Assembly: GCF_029892425.1 (NCBI RefSeq) | Contig: NZ_JARXWB010000015.1 | Span: 155,618 to 219,617, forward strand | Length of the DNA stretch: 64,000 nucleotides | Reading direction: 5' to 3' | Source of the DNA: Bradyrhizobium sp. BR13661 | GTDB taxonomy: Bacteria; Pseudomonadota; Alphaproteobacteria; Rhizobiales; Xanthobacteraceae | Notes under the pieces: model-generated | Database searches by the model: none | What the model saw: only the letters and a program-made list of their open reading frames with translations | Told to the model about the DNA's origin: nothing | Shown here: piece by piece, positions 51,683 through 60,400 of the stretch | How the letters are laid out: the number at the start of each line of letters is the position of its first letter | How positions within the stretch are numbered: the stretch's first letter is position 1 | Translations under genes and position numbers: made by a program

Positions 51683-52819
51683 ATGCCAGGCGTTCGTTGG
51701 GTGAAGAATCTGAGTGGGGTGCTTGCAGTGGCCTGTGCCGCGCTGTCTGCGCTGGCGCTCTCGGCCGCCTCTGCAAACGCAACCTCGCGCATCAAGGATC
51801 TCGCCAATATCGAGGGCGTGCGGCAGAACCAGCTCATCGGCTACGGCCTCGTCGTCGGCCTCAACGGAACCGGCGACACCCTCAACAACATTCCGTTCAC
51901 CAAGCAGTCGCTGCAAGCGATGCTCGAGCGCATGGGCGTCAACATTCGCGGCGCCACAATCCGTACCGGCAACGTCGCTGCCGTAATGGTGACCGGCAAT
52001 CTGCCCGCCTTCGCCACGCAAGGCACGCGCATGGACGTCACGGTCTCTGCACTTGGCGATGCCAAGGATTTGCGCGGCGGCACCCTGCTCGTCACCCCGC
52101 TGCTCGGCGCCGACGGCAACGTCTACTCTGTCGCCCAGGGCTCGCTCGCGATCTCGGGCTTCCAGGCGGAGGGCGAAGCGGCCAAGATCGTGCGCGGCGT
52201 TCCGACCGTGGGCCGCATTGCCAACGGCGCCATCATCGAGCGCGAGATTGAGTTCGCGCTCAATCGCCTGCCGAACGTGCGGCTCGCGCTGCGCAACGCC
52301 GACTTCACCACCGCCAAGCGCATTGCGGCTGCGATCAACGACTATCTCGGTGTCAAGAGCGCCGAGCCGATCGATCCCTCGACGGTGCAGCTGACGATCC
52401 CGCCGGAGTTCAAGGGCAACGTCGTCGCTTTCCTGACCGAGATCGAACAGCTTCAGGTCGATCCGGATCTCGCCGCCAAGATCATCATCGACGAACGAAG
52501 CGGCATCATCGTGATGGGCCGCGACGTGCGCGTCGCCACCGTCGCGGTCGCGCAGGGCAATCTCACGGTCACGATTTCCGAGAGCCCGCAGGTGAGCCAA
52601 CCCAATCCGCTGTCGCGGGGCCGCACCGTGGTTACGCCGCGCTCCAGCGTCGGCGTCACCGAGGACGGCAAGAAGTTCGCCGTCGTCAAGGACGGCGTCT
52701 CGCTCCAGCAACTCGTCGACGGCCTCAACGGCCTCGGCATCGGCCCGCGCGACCTCATCAGCATCCTCCAGGCGATCAAGGCCGCCGGCGCGATCGAAGC
52801 CGACATCGAGGTGATGTGA
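51683..52819 (+). CDS. flgI: Flagellar P-ring protein FlgI
   Basis: A 378-residue periplasmic protein: signal peptide (LSGVLAVACAALSALALSAASANA) then SRIKDLANIEGVRQNQLIGY, LNGTGDTLNNIPFTKQSLQA and a C-terminal LVDGLNGLGIGPRDLISILQ. FlgI builds the peptidoglycan P ring. ATG at 51683 has GGGGAG ahead; the upstream ATG at 51620 is not conserved. First of flgI-flgJ-flgN-like. Confidence 0.97.
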   Translation: MPGVRWVKNLSGVLAVACAALSALALSAASANATSRIKDLANIEGVRQNQLIGYGLVVGLNGTGDTLNNIPFTKQSLQAMLERMGVNIRGATIRTGNVAAVMVTGNLPAFATQGTRMDVTVSALGDAKDLRGGTLLVTPLLGADGNVYSVAQGSLAISGFQAEGEAAKIVRGVPTVGRIANGAIIEREIEFALNRLPNVRLALRNADFTTAKRIAAAINDYLGVKSAEPIDPSTVQLTIPPEFKGNVVAFLTEIEQLQVDPDLAAKIIIDERSGIIVMGRDVRVATVAVAQGNLTVTISESPQVSQPNPLSRGRTVVTPRSSVGVTEDGKKFAVVKDGVSLQQLVDGLNGLGIGPRDLISILQAIKAAGAIEADIEVM

Positions 52820-53205
52820 TGCAGACCGGCATGCTCAACACCGCGCGCGTCACCGCCGCCGCTCTCTCCTCGAACCCCGCATTCTCCGTGGAAAGCCGCA
52901 ACGGCCGGCCCGACTTCGAGCTCGCCGCCGCGCTTCAGAAGGTCTCGCCGCAGCAGCAAGCCAAGGCGCAGAAGACCTCTACCGACTTCGAAGCCATGTT
53001 CCTCAACAGCATGTTCGCACAGATGACCTCGGGCCTGAAGGGCGAAGGCCCGTTCGGCGACACGCCGGGTACCGGCGTGTGGCGTTCGATGCTGACCGAG
53101 CAATATTCCAAGAACTTCGCCAGCGCCGGCGGCGTCGGCGTCGCCCGTGACGTCTACCGTACCCTGATCATGCAGCAGGCGAAAACCACTCTTCGTACGG
53201 CATAA
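52819..53205 (+). CDS. flgJ: Rod-binding FlgJ-type protein (no muramidase domain)
   Basis: A 128-residue protein with only the rod-binding domain (STDFEAMFLNSMFAQMTS, GTGVWRSMLTEQYSKNFA). The hydrolase half of enteric FlgJ is absent, as is normal in alphaproteobacteria, where a separate lytic enzyme is used. Its ATG overlaps the flgI TGA. Confidence 0.9.
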   Translation: MQTGMLNTARVTAAALSSNPAFSVESRNGRPDFELAAALQKVSPQQQAKAQKTSTDFEAMFLNSMFAQMTSGLKGEGPFGDTPGTGVWRSMLTEQYSKNFASAGGVGVARDVYRTLIMQQAKTTLRTA

Positions 53206-53216
53206 GGTCAAACGAG

Positions 53217-53714
53217 ATGAACCACTTCAACGCGTCACGTCAGCCAATGCCCGCGCAGCGAGCGAACAACACGCCTGGCAGCGCCGAGGCGCGCAAGCTT
53301 GCCGAGGACCTGATGGACGCGATGAGCGCCCTTCTCAGCCTGATCGAGCGCGAGACCGAACTGGTCCGCGCCGGCAAGGTCCGTGAGGCGATGACGATGG
53401 AAGGCAAGAAGCAGGAGCTGTCGAAGCGCTACGTTGCCGCCGTCAGCCAGTTGAAGGCGAACCAGGACAAGCTGGCGAAATCCGCGCCCGAGCTGCTCTC
53501 GACGCTGCACCGGCACCATGACGCCTTCCGCGCCATGCTTCAGGTCAACCTCACCGTGCTCGCGACCGCGCATGCGGTTTCCGAAAGTGTCGTGCGTGGC
53601 GTCAACGCCGAGATCCAGAAGCGCAACGTGCCGAACACCTATACGGCCGCTGGACGCCGCGCGGCACCGGGCCCGCGTCACATCACGCCCCTCGCGGTCA
53701 GCCGCACGCTCTGA
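53217..53714 (+). CDS. FlgN-like flagellar chaperone
   Basis: A 165-residue protein, mostly helical: LAEDLMDAMSALLSLIERET, VREAMTMEGKKQELSKRY and LLSTLHRHHDAFRAMLQVN resemble the FlgN coiled-coil fold. FlgN escorts hook-associated proteins to export. It follows flgJ by 11 bases. The FlgN name is by fold resemblance and position. Confidence 0.72.
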   Translation: MNHFNASRQPMPAQRANNTPGSAEARKLAEDLMDAMSALLSLIERETELVRAGKVREAMTMEGKKQELSKRYVAAVSQLKANQDKLAKSAPELLSTLHRHHDAFRAMLQVNLTVLATAHAVSESVVRGVNAEIQKRNVPNTYTAAGRRAAPGPRHITPLAVSRTL

Positions 53715-53747
53715 GCACACGCGAAAACTGTCTCCAATTTTACGAAA

Positions 53748-53775
53748 AACCGCGCGGCAAAAGCGTTGCGCGGTT
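53748..53775 (+). terminator. Hairpin after the FlgN-like gene
   Basis: AACCGCGC (53748-53755) and GCGCGGTT (53768-53775) form a perfect 8-bp stem with a 12-base loop, 33 bases after the stop. No T-run follows, so it may be a weak terminator or an mRNA end. Confidence 0.5.
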
Positions 53776-53873
53776 AGGCACGTTTCCTTACCGGGTATTC
53801 AATCCTCGTGTTCCATGGTTGCCTATTGAGAGGGGTTGGGATTTGACTCACGCAAGGCAACCAGGAGGCTGCC

Positions 53874-54236
53874 ATGAGTACAGATTTCAGCATCAGGCCG
53901 GTGGGGATACCGGTCCCGGTACAGATCGTAACGACGTCGAATTCGGCGGCGAACGATGCCGTACAAACCGATTTGCCGGTGAGCCAGACGGTCGCCGCGA
54001 GCGATACGACTGCGGCTGCGAGCAATGGTGACCCGCAGGGCAATGCAAACATCTCGCGCCAGGTCGTGTTCGACCAGGCGTCCGCATCCATGGTCTTCCA
54101 GGTCGTCAACGACAAGACCGATGCGGTCGTGAACCAGTTCCCGGACGAGGCGATGCTGCGCCGGCGGGCCTATTTCCACGCACTGGATTTGAAGTCGGAG
54201 CCCTCGCGTCCGCTCAACACGGACCTCAGCGCCTAA
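53874..54236 (+). CDS. FlaG-like protein
   Basis: A 120-residue protein with a Thr/Ser/Ala-rich disordered N-terminus and a C-terminal block, VFQVVNDKTDAVVNQFPDEA then MLRRRAYFHALD, that resembles the FlaG domain (V-x-D-x-x-T-x-x-V-x-x-Q-x-P). FlaG proteins affect filament length and sit beside flagellin genes, as here. AACCAGGAGGCTGCC ahead of the ATG is a strong ribosome binding site. Confidence 0.7.
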   Translation: MSTDFSIRPVGIPVPVQIVTTSNSAANDAVQTDLPVSQTVAASDTTAAASNGDPQGNANISRQVVFDQASASMVFQVVNDKTDAVVNQFPDEAMLRRRAYFHALDLKSEPSRPLNTDLSA

Positions 54237-54260
54237 GACACCGGCCGATAAGCCCGCCGA

Positions 54261-54629
54261 TCAGCTATCGAGCTTGGCCTGCGCGGTGTCGAGGTAGCTC
54301 GAGCCTGTCGCAGGATCCGTGACGACGTTCTTGATCTGCGCCACGCCGGTGTTCGTCAACGTGAACTTCGTGTTGCCGAAGCGGAACGAGGAGTCCTTGA
54401 TCAGCACCTGCTGATACTGCGAGGTCCCATCGCTCTGATAGTGGACCTGCGCGCGGAAGCCGTTGACCTGCGAGATGTCGAGCGAGAATTTCTTGCCGTT
54501 GGCGTAGGTGCCGGTCCAGTTGCCCTGGTACAGCGACGAGTCGACAGGAACGTATTTGGACGAACCCTGGGTGCTCGACAGCGTGTTCGACTTATACGCG
54601 GACGACAAGATGCTCATGATGTCGGACAT
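54261..54629 (-). CDS. Orphan small protein between flaF and the FlaG-like gene
   Basis: A 122-residue protein, Ser/Thr/Tyr/Gln-rich: SILSSAYKSNTLSSTQGSS then beta-rich segments (LYQGNWTGTYANGKKFSLDI, FRFGNTKFTLTNTGVAQI). No Cys, no signal peptide. It begins 12 bases after flaF, the position flbT holds in many relatives, but does not resemble FlbT. It may be exported through the flagellar apparatus, which is inference only. Confidence 0.6.
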   Translation of the reverse strand: MSDIMSILSSAYKSNTLSSTQGSSKYVPVDSSLYQGNWTGTYANGKKFSLDISQVNGFRAQVHYQSDGTSQYQQVLIKDSSFRFGNTKFTLTNTGVAQIKNVVTDPATGSSYLDTAQAKLDS

Positions 54630-54641
54630 CACGAGTCTCCA

Positions 54642-55010
54642 TCACGGGCGGCCGGACAGACCGGCCGCGATGTTGCGATTGATCTCGATCAGCGGACGGA
54701 AGTGATCGAACTGCGGGCTCATCTGCAGCGCCGCGGTCTGGCTCAGCACGAACACGCTGATATTGGCGATCTTCTGGCGCACGTCGAGCGGCTGCGGGTT
54801 ATTCTCGCGCATCGCTTCGCTGAGGAAAATGGTCCAGAGCTTGCGATTGAACATCAGCGCCTGGGTGGTCTGCTCGCTGAACGGATCGGCGGCGTTGATC
54901 GCGTCCTGGAGCTTGTTGGCAGCCTTCAGCAAAGTCTGCGCCTCAACGTCGCGAGGAGATGCGGTGGTCGTTGCAACACGCGCGTAGGCCGAGGCAGCGG
55001 AATTCGACAT
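54642..55010 (-). CDS. flaF: Flagellin synthesis regulator FlaF
   Basis: A 122-residue protein: SASAYARVATTTASPRDVE-like N-terminus, AQTLLKAANKLQDAI and MFNRKLWTIFLSEAMRENN then IANISVFVLSQTAAL are FlaF signatures. FlaF promotes flagellin production post-transcriptionally, opposing FlbT. ATG at 55010; a TTG one codon upstream is also open. It lies 284 bases from the flagellin array. A degenerate CtrA-like box is at 55085-55099. Confidence 0.88.
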   Translation of the reverse strand: MSNSAASAYARVATTTASPRDVEAQTLLKAANKLQDAINAADPFSEQTTQALMFNRKLWTIFLSEAMRENNPQPLDVRQKIANISVFVLSQTAALQMSPQFDHFRPLIEINRNIAAGLSGRP

Positions 55011-55084
55011 CAATCACACCTTGGAAGCTTCCTAGCCCGTTGAACGGACTTAAGGATTTCTTTCCCAACCCTATGCATCACCGC

Positions 55085-55099
55085 TTAAGATTTGCTTAC
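55085..55099. promoter_or_regulatory. Degenerate CtrA-like box upstream of flaF
   Basis: TTAA-GATTTGC-TTAC is one base off TTAA-N7-TTAA, 74 bases upstream of flaF. The rest of the 55011-55294 gap holds the flagellin terminator at its far end and no gene. Confidence 0.5.
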
Positions 55100-55241
55100 A
55101 TGTCCGCCTGGAAGCTCTCCGGATTATTACGGGTCACTTCGTGAGCGCGAGGATAGATGCGCAAGACGCAAGCTGTAAACTTGCACTGCATCATGCACAT
55201 CGATCGCAGCTAATCTTGTCTTAGCGAACTCCCTCAAGACA

Positions 55242-55264
55242 ACGGCGGGGCTAAGCCCCGCCGT
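55242..55264 (-). terminator. Terminator hairpin of the first flagellin
   Basis: ACGGCGGGGC (55242-55251) and GCCCCGCCGT (55255-55264) around TAA, just past the flagellin stop at 55295. The stem matches the other three flagellin terminators in sequence, but the following T-run is weaker. Confidence 0.7.
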
Positions 55265-55294
55265 AACTGGTCGGCCGGCGATCTCGCGGCGAAA

Positions 55295-57583
55295 TTACTT
55301 GAGCAGCTGCAGCACGCTCTGCTGCGACTGGTTGGCCAGCGACAGCGCGGACACCGCGATCGACTGGCGGGTCGACAGCGCCTGGCTGTTCGCCGCTTCC
55401 TCGTTGGTATCGGCGAGCGTCAGGTTGGACGAGCCGGTCTGCAGCACGTTGATCAGGTTCTTGGAGAAGTCCTGCCGCACCTGCACGATCGACAGATTCG
55501 AACCGAGCGCGGAACCTTCCGAGCGCAGCGTGCTCGAGGCCGCGTTCAGGCTCTGCAGAACCTTGTTGGTCGCGCCGTTGTCGATGAAGTCCGTGCCGGG
55601 GACGAGATTGCTCAGCCCGAGACCGGCCGCGTTGAACACGACGCCGTTGATGCCGAGCGTGGAGCTGCCGGTCTCGTTGAACACCAGCTTCAGCGTGTCG
55701 CCGTTCAGCAGGTTGACGCCGTTGAAGGAGGAGTCCTGCGAGGTCGTGTCGATCTGCGCGAGGATGTTGTTGAACTGGCTGACGAGACTGGAACGCGCGG
55801 TCTGCGCCACGGGATCCTGGACCGGCGGCTGAGCCGTGGTGAAGGCGAGCACGCTGGTCAGTGTGCCGCCGACCGTGCCACCCGCAGTGGACGAGCCAAG
55901 CGTCGAGGATGCGTATTCGTTGACGGTGGTCACCGTCAGCACGCCGTTTGCGTCGATCGTCGCGGTCAGGTGATTGGCCTGAAGCTGAACGTTGAGCTGA
56001 TCGAGCGTCTTGACCGTGCCGTTGGTGCCGTCGCCGAATTTGACGTTGACCGGCGTACCGCCGTTGAAGGACGTGAAGGTCAAGGTCTTGCCGCTGACAC
56101 CGCCGACACCGGAGGTGCGCGCCGCGCTGAACGCCGTCGCCGTTCCGGTATTGCCGCTGAGGCCGAACGCGTTGAGCGCATTGCCGGTGCCGGTGATCGA
56201 GAGGTCGGCGTTGATGCCGGTCGAGATCGCGAGCTGGCCGCTCGAATTCACCGACGACGGGATCTGGCCGGAGGTGGTGTTGAGGGTTGCAGTGCCGTTG
56301 AACAGGCTCGCGGTCTTCACACCGGTGGCCAGGTCGATCGAATTGAGCAGATCGGTCAGCGTCGCGCTCTGGATATAGACCGTCGAGTTGCCGTTGCCGT
56401 CGGTGACGACGTTGCCGTTGACGCCATAACCGTTGGCGACGCTGGCTGCGGACTGCGGCGTTTGCGCGTTCTTGAAGGTGATGGTGTGGCCGTCGACGTT
56501 CAGGGTCGAGCCATCCTGGACCAGCGACCCCAGCGAGCCCGCGGTGGTCGAGCGGTTCGCGGTGATGCTGGCATTGCCGGCGCCCGTCGCCGCCGTCAGG
56601 CCGAGGGCATGGAGGAAGTCGGCCTTGCCGGAGACGGACAGGTCGGCGCCGGTCGAGCTCTTCAGCGTAATGGCGCCACCACCACTGATGGAGGATGGCG
56701 TCTGGATCGTACCGACGGTCGCGCCGCTGGTCGCGATCGTGGCCGCGCCGGCGCTGATCGTCGCCGTCTTGACGCCGCTGGCGAGGTCGATCGCACTGAG
56801 CACGTCGTTGACCGTTGCCTTGGGCGCGGCCGCCGTTCCCTCATAGACGATCGAATTGCCGTTGCCGTCGGTCGCAATGGTTCCGGTGGCATTGAGGCCC
56901 CAGCCGGTCGGCTGCGCCGCAGGCGCGGGGCCGGTGCGGAAGGTGACGGTCTTGCCGTTCACAGTGATGGTGTCGCCATCCGCGGGCGGCGTGCTGAACT
57001 GGGTGGATGTCGTGGTGCCGAGCAGCGTGTCGGTGCCTGCGAGCGCAGTGCTGCCGTCGGCCGCGGTTACCGTACCGCCGACCAGGGTGCCGGCGGTGGA
57101 ACCGAGCGAGGCGCCGAGCGCGGCAGCCGCCGTCACCGGCGTGACGCCGCCGGTGGCGCCGGTATAGAGCACGTTGCTGTTGGCGGTCGCGCTCGCATAA
57201 GACGTCGTGCCGCGCAGATCGGCCGGTGTCGCACCCGGGATCGTGGTCGAGACGTTGGACTTGGTGGAGTAGCCGACCGTGGTCTGGAGCGCCTGGTTGG
57301 CGATCGATTTTGCGGAGTCGATCAGCTTCTGCAGCGAGGTGATGCCGGTATTGGCCGCCTGGAGCACCTGCACACCGTTATTGATGCCGTCCAGCAAGTT
57401 GCCGATGTCGCTCGCCCGGTTGTCCAGTCCCTGCGCCGTGAAGAAGTTGGTGGGATTATCGAGCGCCGTGTTGACCTTCTTGCCGGTCGACAGCCGTTCC
57501 TGCGTCGTGGCCAGCAAGTCGGCCGTCGACTGCAGCGACAACAGGTTCTGGCGAACTGACGCCGAGAGAACGATGTTGGACAT
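55295..57583 (-). CDS. fliC: Flagellin, array copy 1
   Basis: A 762-residue flagellin. The N-terminal D0/D1 (ASVRQNLLSLQSTADLLATT, LDNPTNFFTAQGLDNRASDI) and C-terminal D1/D0 (SQDSSFNGVNLLNGD, ALSLANQSQQSVLQLLK) are conserved; the middle 500 residues are variable Gly/Thr/Ser-rich surface domains with two tandem modules (each with TFK/TFR, DGNGNS-VY, AIDLA-GVKT and TGADLS/NADLSITG blocks). It is much longer than enteric FliC (about 500). GAGGAAGAC precedes the ATG; a CtrA box lies 95 bases upstream. Confidence 0.95.
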   Translation of the reverse strand: MSNIVLSASVRQNLLSLQSTADLLATTQERLSTGKKVNTALDNPTNFFTAQGLDNRASDIGNLLDGINNGVQVLQAANTGITSLQKLIDSAKSIANQALQTTVGYSTKSNVSTTIPGATPADLRGTTSYASATANSNVLYTGATGGVTPVTAAAALGASLGSTAGTLVGGTVTAADGSTALAGTDTLLGTTTSTQFSTPPADGDTITVNGKTVTFRTGPAPAAQPTGWGLNATGTIATDGNGNSIVYEGTAAAPKATVNDVLSAIDLASGVKTATISAGAATIATSGATVGTIQTPSSISGGGAITLKSSTGADLSVSGKADFLHALGLTAATGAGNASITANRSTTAGSLGSLVQDGSTLNVDGHTITFKNAQTPQSAASVANGYGVNGNVVTDGNGNSTVYIQSATLTDLLNSIDLATGVKTASLFNGTATLNTTSGQIPSSVNSSGQLAISTGINADLSITGTGNALNAFGLSGNTGTATAFSAARTSGVGGVSGKTLTFTSFNGGTPVNVKFGDGTNGTVKTLDQLNVQLQANHLTATIDANGVLTVTTVNEYASSTLGSSTAGGTVGGTLTSVLAFTTAQPPVQDPVAQTARSSLVSQFNNILAQIDTTSQDSSFNGVNLLNGDTLKLVFNETGSSTLGINGVVFNAAGLGLSNLVPGTDFIDNGATNKVLQSLNAASSTLRSEGSALGSNLSIVQVRQDFSKNLINVLQTGSSNLTLADTNEEAANSQALSTRQSIAVSALSLANQSQQSVLQLLK

Positions 57584-57677
57584 TGGCTAGTCTTCCTCTT
57601 GAACCGGATACGAATCGGCCGCGCGGGTCTGGAAGCGGGCTTTTGTCCAGTTTTAGGACCTGTCCTTTAAAGTATGG

Positions 57678-57692
57678 TTAACGCCGGTTTAA
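57678..57692. promoter_or_regulatory. CtrA-like box upstream of flagellin copy 1
   Basis: TTAA-CGCCGGT-TTAA is a perfect TTAA-N7-TTAA, within ATGGTTAAC (57674-57682), 95 bases upstream of the flagellin start. No sigma54-like element was found in this region. Confidence 0.65.
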
Positions 57693-57740
57693 GGGATAGG
57701 GTTAATGGCCGGTGAACGCCTTATCCCTGCTCCCAAGCGC

Positions 57741-57771
57741 AAAAAGAGCGGCGGGGCAAAAGCCCCGCCGC
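57741..57771 (-). terminator. Rho-independent terminator of flagellin copy 2
   Basis: GGCGGGGC and GCCCCGCC arms around AAAA, with GCTCTTTTTGC following on the leftward strand. Beyond the stop at 57802. Confidence 0.88.
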
Positions 57772-57801
57772 CCGGTTTTATTGAGTAATCTCAGCCGCTT
57801 A

Positions 57802-60075
57802 TTAGCGGAGAAGCTGGAGCACGCTCTGCTGCGAGGTGTTGGCCAGCGACAGCGCGGAGACCGCGATCGACTGGCGGGTCGACAGTGCCTGGCTGTTCGC
57901 CGCTTCGACGTTGGTGTCGGCCAGGGTCAGGTTCGACGAGCCGGTCTGCAGCACGTTGATCAGGTTCTTGTTGAAGTCCTGACGGATCTGCACAACCGAG
58001 AGGTTCGAACCGAGAGCCGAGGCTTCCGAGCGCAGCGTGCTCGACGCGGCGTTCAGGTTGGTCAGCACGCGGTTGGACGCCGCGTTGTCGATGAAGTCGA
58101 CGCCGACCGTCAGCGAGGCAAGGCCCAGACCCTTGGAGTTGTAGGTCACGCCGGTGATGTTCAGGCTCGACTTGCCGGTCTCGTCGAACACCAGCTTGAG
58201 CTGGTCGCCGTTCAAGAGGTTCACACCGTTGAACGAAGAGTCCTGCGAGGTCGTGTCGATCTGGTTCAGGATGTTGTTGTACTGAGACACCAGGTTGGCA
58301 CGGGCCGTCTGGGCAACTGCGTCCTGGACCGGGCTGGAAGCCGTCGAGAACGTCAGCGCCGAAGTCAGCGTGCCGCCGATCGCGCCGCCAGCAACGGTGG
58401 ATCCGATTGTCGAGGACGCGTAGTCGTTGGAGGCGGTGATGGTCAGCAGGCCGTTCGCGTCGATCGTGGCGGCGAGGTTGTTGGCCTGAAGCTTCGAGTT
58501 GAGCTGATCGAGCGTCTTGACCGAGCCATTGGTGCCATCGCCGAAGGTGACATTGACCGCCGTGCCGCCGTTGAAGGAGGTGAAAGTCAAGGTCTTGCCG
58601 GCGATGCCGCCGATGCCGGAGGTGCGGGCCGCGGTGAACGCTGTTGCCGTGCCGGTGTTACCCGCAAGACCGAGCGCCGCCAGTGCGTTGCCGGTGCCGG
58701 TGATCGCCAGGTCGGCATTGACGCCGGTGGACAGCTTGAGCTGGCCGGAGATGTTGATCGTCGACGGAGCCTGACCGACCGCAGTGGCAAGCGTACCACC
58801 GCCGCTGCCGTTCAGGGTGAACGTCTGCACGCCGGTCGCGAAGTCGATCGCCTTCAGCAGATCGTTGATCGAACCGCCCTGCAGGTAGACTGTCGAGTTG
58901 CCGTTGCCGTCGGTCTGAACGTTACCGCTGACGCCGAAGCCTGACGCAACTGCCGGAGCGTTGGACGAGCCCGGGACCGGCGCATTCTTGAAGGTGATGA
59001 CGTGACCATCGACGTTCAGCGACGAACCGTCCTGAAGCAGCGATCCGAGGGTGGTTGAGCTGGTCGTACGGGTCGCAGTGACCGTCGCATTGCCGCCGCC
59101 CGTTGCGGTCGTCAGACCGAGTTCTTTCAGGAAGTCGGCCTTGCCCGTGACGGACAGGTCCGCACCGGTCGAGCTCTCGAGGGTCACGACACCGGCGGCC
59201 GCAGACGATGGCGTCGCAGCGGAGGCCGCGCCGATCGTCGCCGCACCGTTGGTGATCGTCGAGGTCTTGACGCCGCTGGCGAGGTCGATCGCGGTCAGGA
59301 CGTCGCCGACGGTCGCAGCCGGAGCCGCGTTGGTGCCGATATAGACGGTGGTGTTGCCGTTGCCGTCGGTGACGAGGTTGCCGCTCACGCCCGAGCCGGT
59401 CGGAACGGCCGCCTGGGCCGGAGCCGCACCAGCGCGGAAGGTGACGGTCTTGCCGTTCACCGTCAGCGTGTCGCCGTCGGCGGGCGCCGTGGCGAGCTTG
59501 GAGGCGGCGGTGGTGCCGAGCAGCGTAATCGCGCCGGTCAAGGCCGTCGAACCGTCGGCTGCGTACACCGTGCTACCGGCGCCCGAGACCGAACCCTGCG
59601 GTGCGCCGAGGGTCGTCGCGCCGCTCGCAGCGTGGGCGCCGCCCGCGGTGCCGTCATACAGCACGTTGCTGGCAGCCGTCGCGCTGGCGAAGGAGGTCGT
59701 GCCACGCAGGTCGGCCGCCGTGGCACCGGAGATCGTGGTGGAGACGTTGGATTTGGTGGAGTAACCGACGGTGGTCTGCAGCGCCTGGTTGGCAATCGAC
59801 TTCGCGCTGTCGATCAGCTTCTGCAGCGAGGTCAAGCCGGTGTTGGCAGCCTGCAGCACCTGCACGCCGTTGGCGATGCCATCGAGCAGGTTGTTGATGT
59901 CGCTGGCGCGGTTGTCGAGCGACTGGGCAGTGAAGAAGTTGGTGGGATTGTCCAGAGCCGAGTTGACGCTCTTGCCGGTCGACAGACGGTTCTGTGTGGT
60001 GGCGAGGAGGTCGGCGGTGGACTGGAGAGAGAGCAGGTTCTGACGAACCGACGCAGAGAGAACAATACCGGACAT
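57802..60075 (-). CDS. fliC: Flagellin, array copy 2
   Basis: A 757-residue flagellin with the same ends as copy 1 (SGIVLSASVRQNLLSLQ start, SLANTSQQSVLQLLR end) and the same two-module middle, differing in the variable domains. The upstream 325-base region 60076-60400 holds ATGGTTAAC (leftward, 60276-60284) and the copy-3 terminator, no gene. The ATG at 60075 is preceded by AAGGGTAAGAGTC. Confidence 0.95.
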   Translation of the reverse strand: MSGIVLSASVRQNLLSLQSTADLLATTQNRLSTGKSVNSALDNPTNFFTAQSLDNRASDINNLLDGIANGVQVLQAANTGLTSLQKLIDSAKSIANQALQTTVGYSTKSNVSTTISGATAADLRGTTSFASATAASNVLYDGTAGGAHAASGATTLGAPQGSVSGAGSTVYAADGSTALTGAITLLGTTAASKLATAPADGDTLTVNGKTVTFRAGAAPAQAAVPTGSGVSGNLVTDGNGNTTVYIGTNAAPAATVGDVLTAIDLASGVKTSTITNGAATIGAASAATPSSAAAGVVTLESSTGADLSVTGKADFLKELGLTTATGGGNATVTATRTTSSTTLGSLLQDGSSLNVDGHVITFKNAPVPGSSNAPAVASGFGVSGNVQTDGNGNSTVYLQGGSINDLLKAIDFATGVQTFTLNGSGGGTLATAVGQAPSTINISGQLKLSTGVNADLAITGTGNALAALGLAGNTGTATAFTAARTSGIGGIAGKTLTFTSFNGGTAVNVTFGDGTNGSVKTLDQLNSKLQANNLAATIDANGLLTITASNDYASSTIGSTVAGGAIGGTLTSALTFSTASSPVQDAVAQTARANLVSQYNNILNQIDTTSQDSSFNGVNLLNGDQLKLVFDETGKSSLNITGVTYNSKGLGLASLTVGVDFIDNAASNRVLTNLNAASSTLRSEASALGSNLSVVQIRQDFNKNLINVLQTGSSNLTLADTNVEAANSQALSTRQSIAVSALSLANTSQQSVLQLLR

Positions 60076-60275
60076 GACTCTTACCCTTCTGGCTTACGCG
60101 TCTTCGTTCGATCGCTTCTGGATCGAGTGACGGCCACAGGGTGCGCCGACATGGCTAACAAAGGGTGAAAGATGGCTCGCTGTCATAAGCGCCGGTTCAC
60201 CATAAACCATTGTGGCGCACCGGCATGCGTTGCAATCAGGCTGAAATCGCTTGCGATTTTCTTCGCTTACTCCCC

Positions 60276-60284
60276 GTTAACCAT
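60276..60284 (-). promoter_or_regulatory. CtrA-type ATGGTTAAC upstream of flagellin copy 2
   Basis: ATGGTTAAC on the leftward strand followed by GGGGAGTAAG, a CtrA half site with a degenerate second half, about 200 bases ahead of the gene. Fifth exact occurrence of ATGGTTAAC in flagellar control regions of the window. Confidence 0.45.
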
Positions 60285-60340
60285 AACCGCTGGTTACTTT
60301 TACGATCCCTCCCCGCTTCCTCGAGCACCTGATGGCGAAC

Positions 60341-60370
60341 AAAAAAGCGGCGGGGCCGAAGCCCCGCCGC
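60341..60370 (-). terminator. Rho-independent terminator of flagellin copy 3
   Basis: GCGGCGGGGC (60347-60356), CGAA loop, GCCCCGCCGC (60361-60370), with TTTTTT following on the leftward strand. Identical stem and loop to the copy-4 terminator. Confidence 0.93.
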
Positions 60371-60400
60371 CTCTATCTTGCTTGCGATGTCGTCCGCGAC

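Noticed and set aside
54261..54629. FlbT
   Set aside because: Position fits, but none of the FlbT N-terminal pattern is present.
55970..57559. A 529-codon open frame antisense to flagellin copy 1
   Set aside because: Similar antisense frames occur over the other copies; they follow from codon bias of the flagellins and show no start signal.
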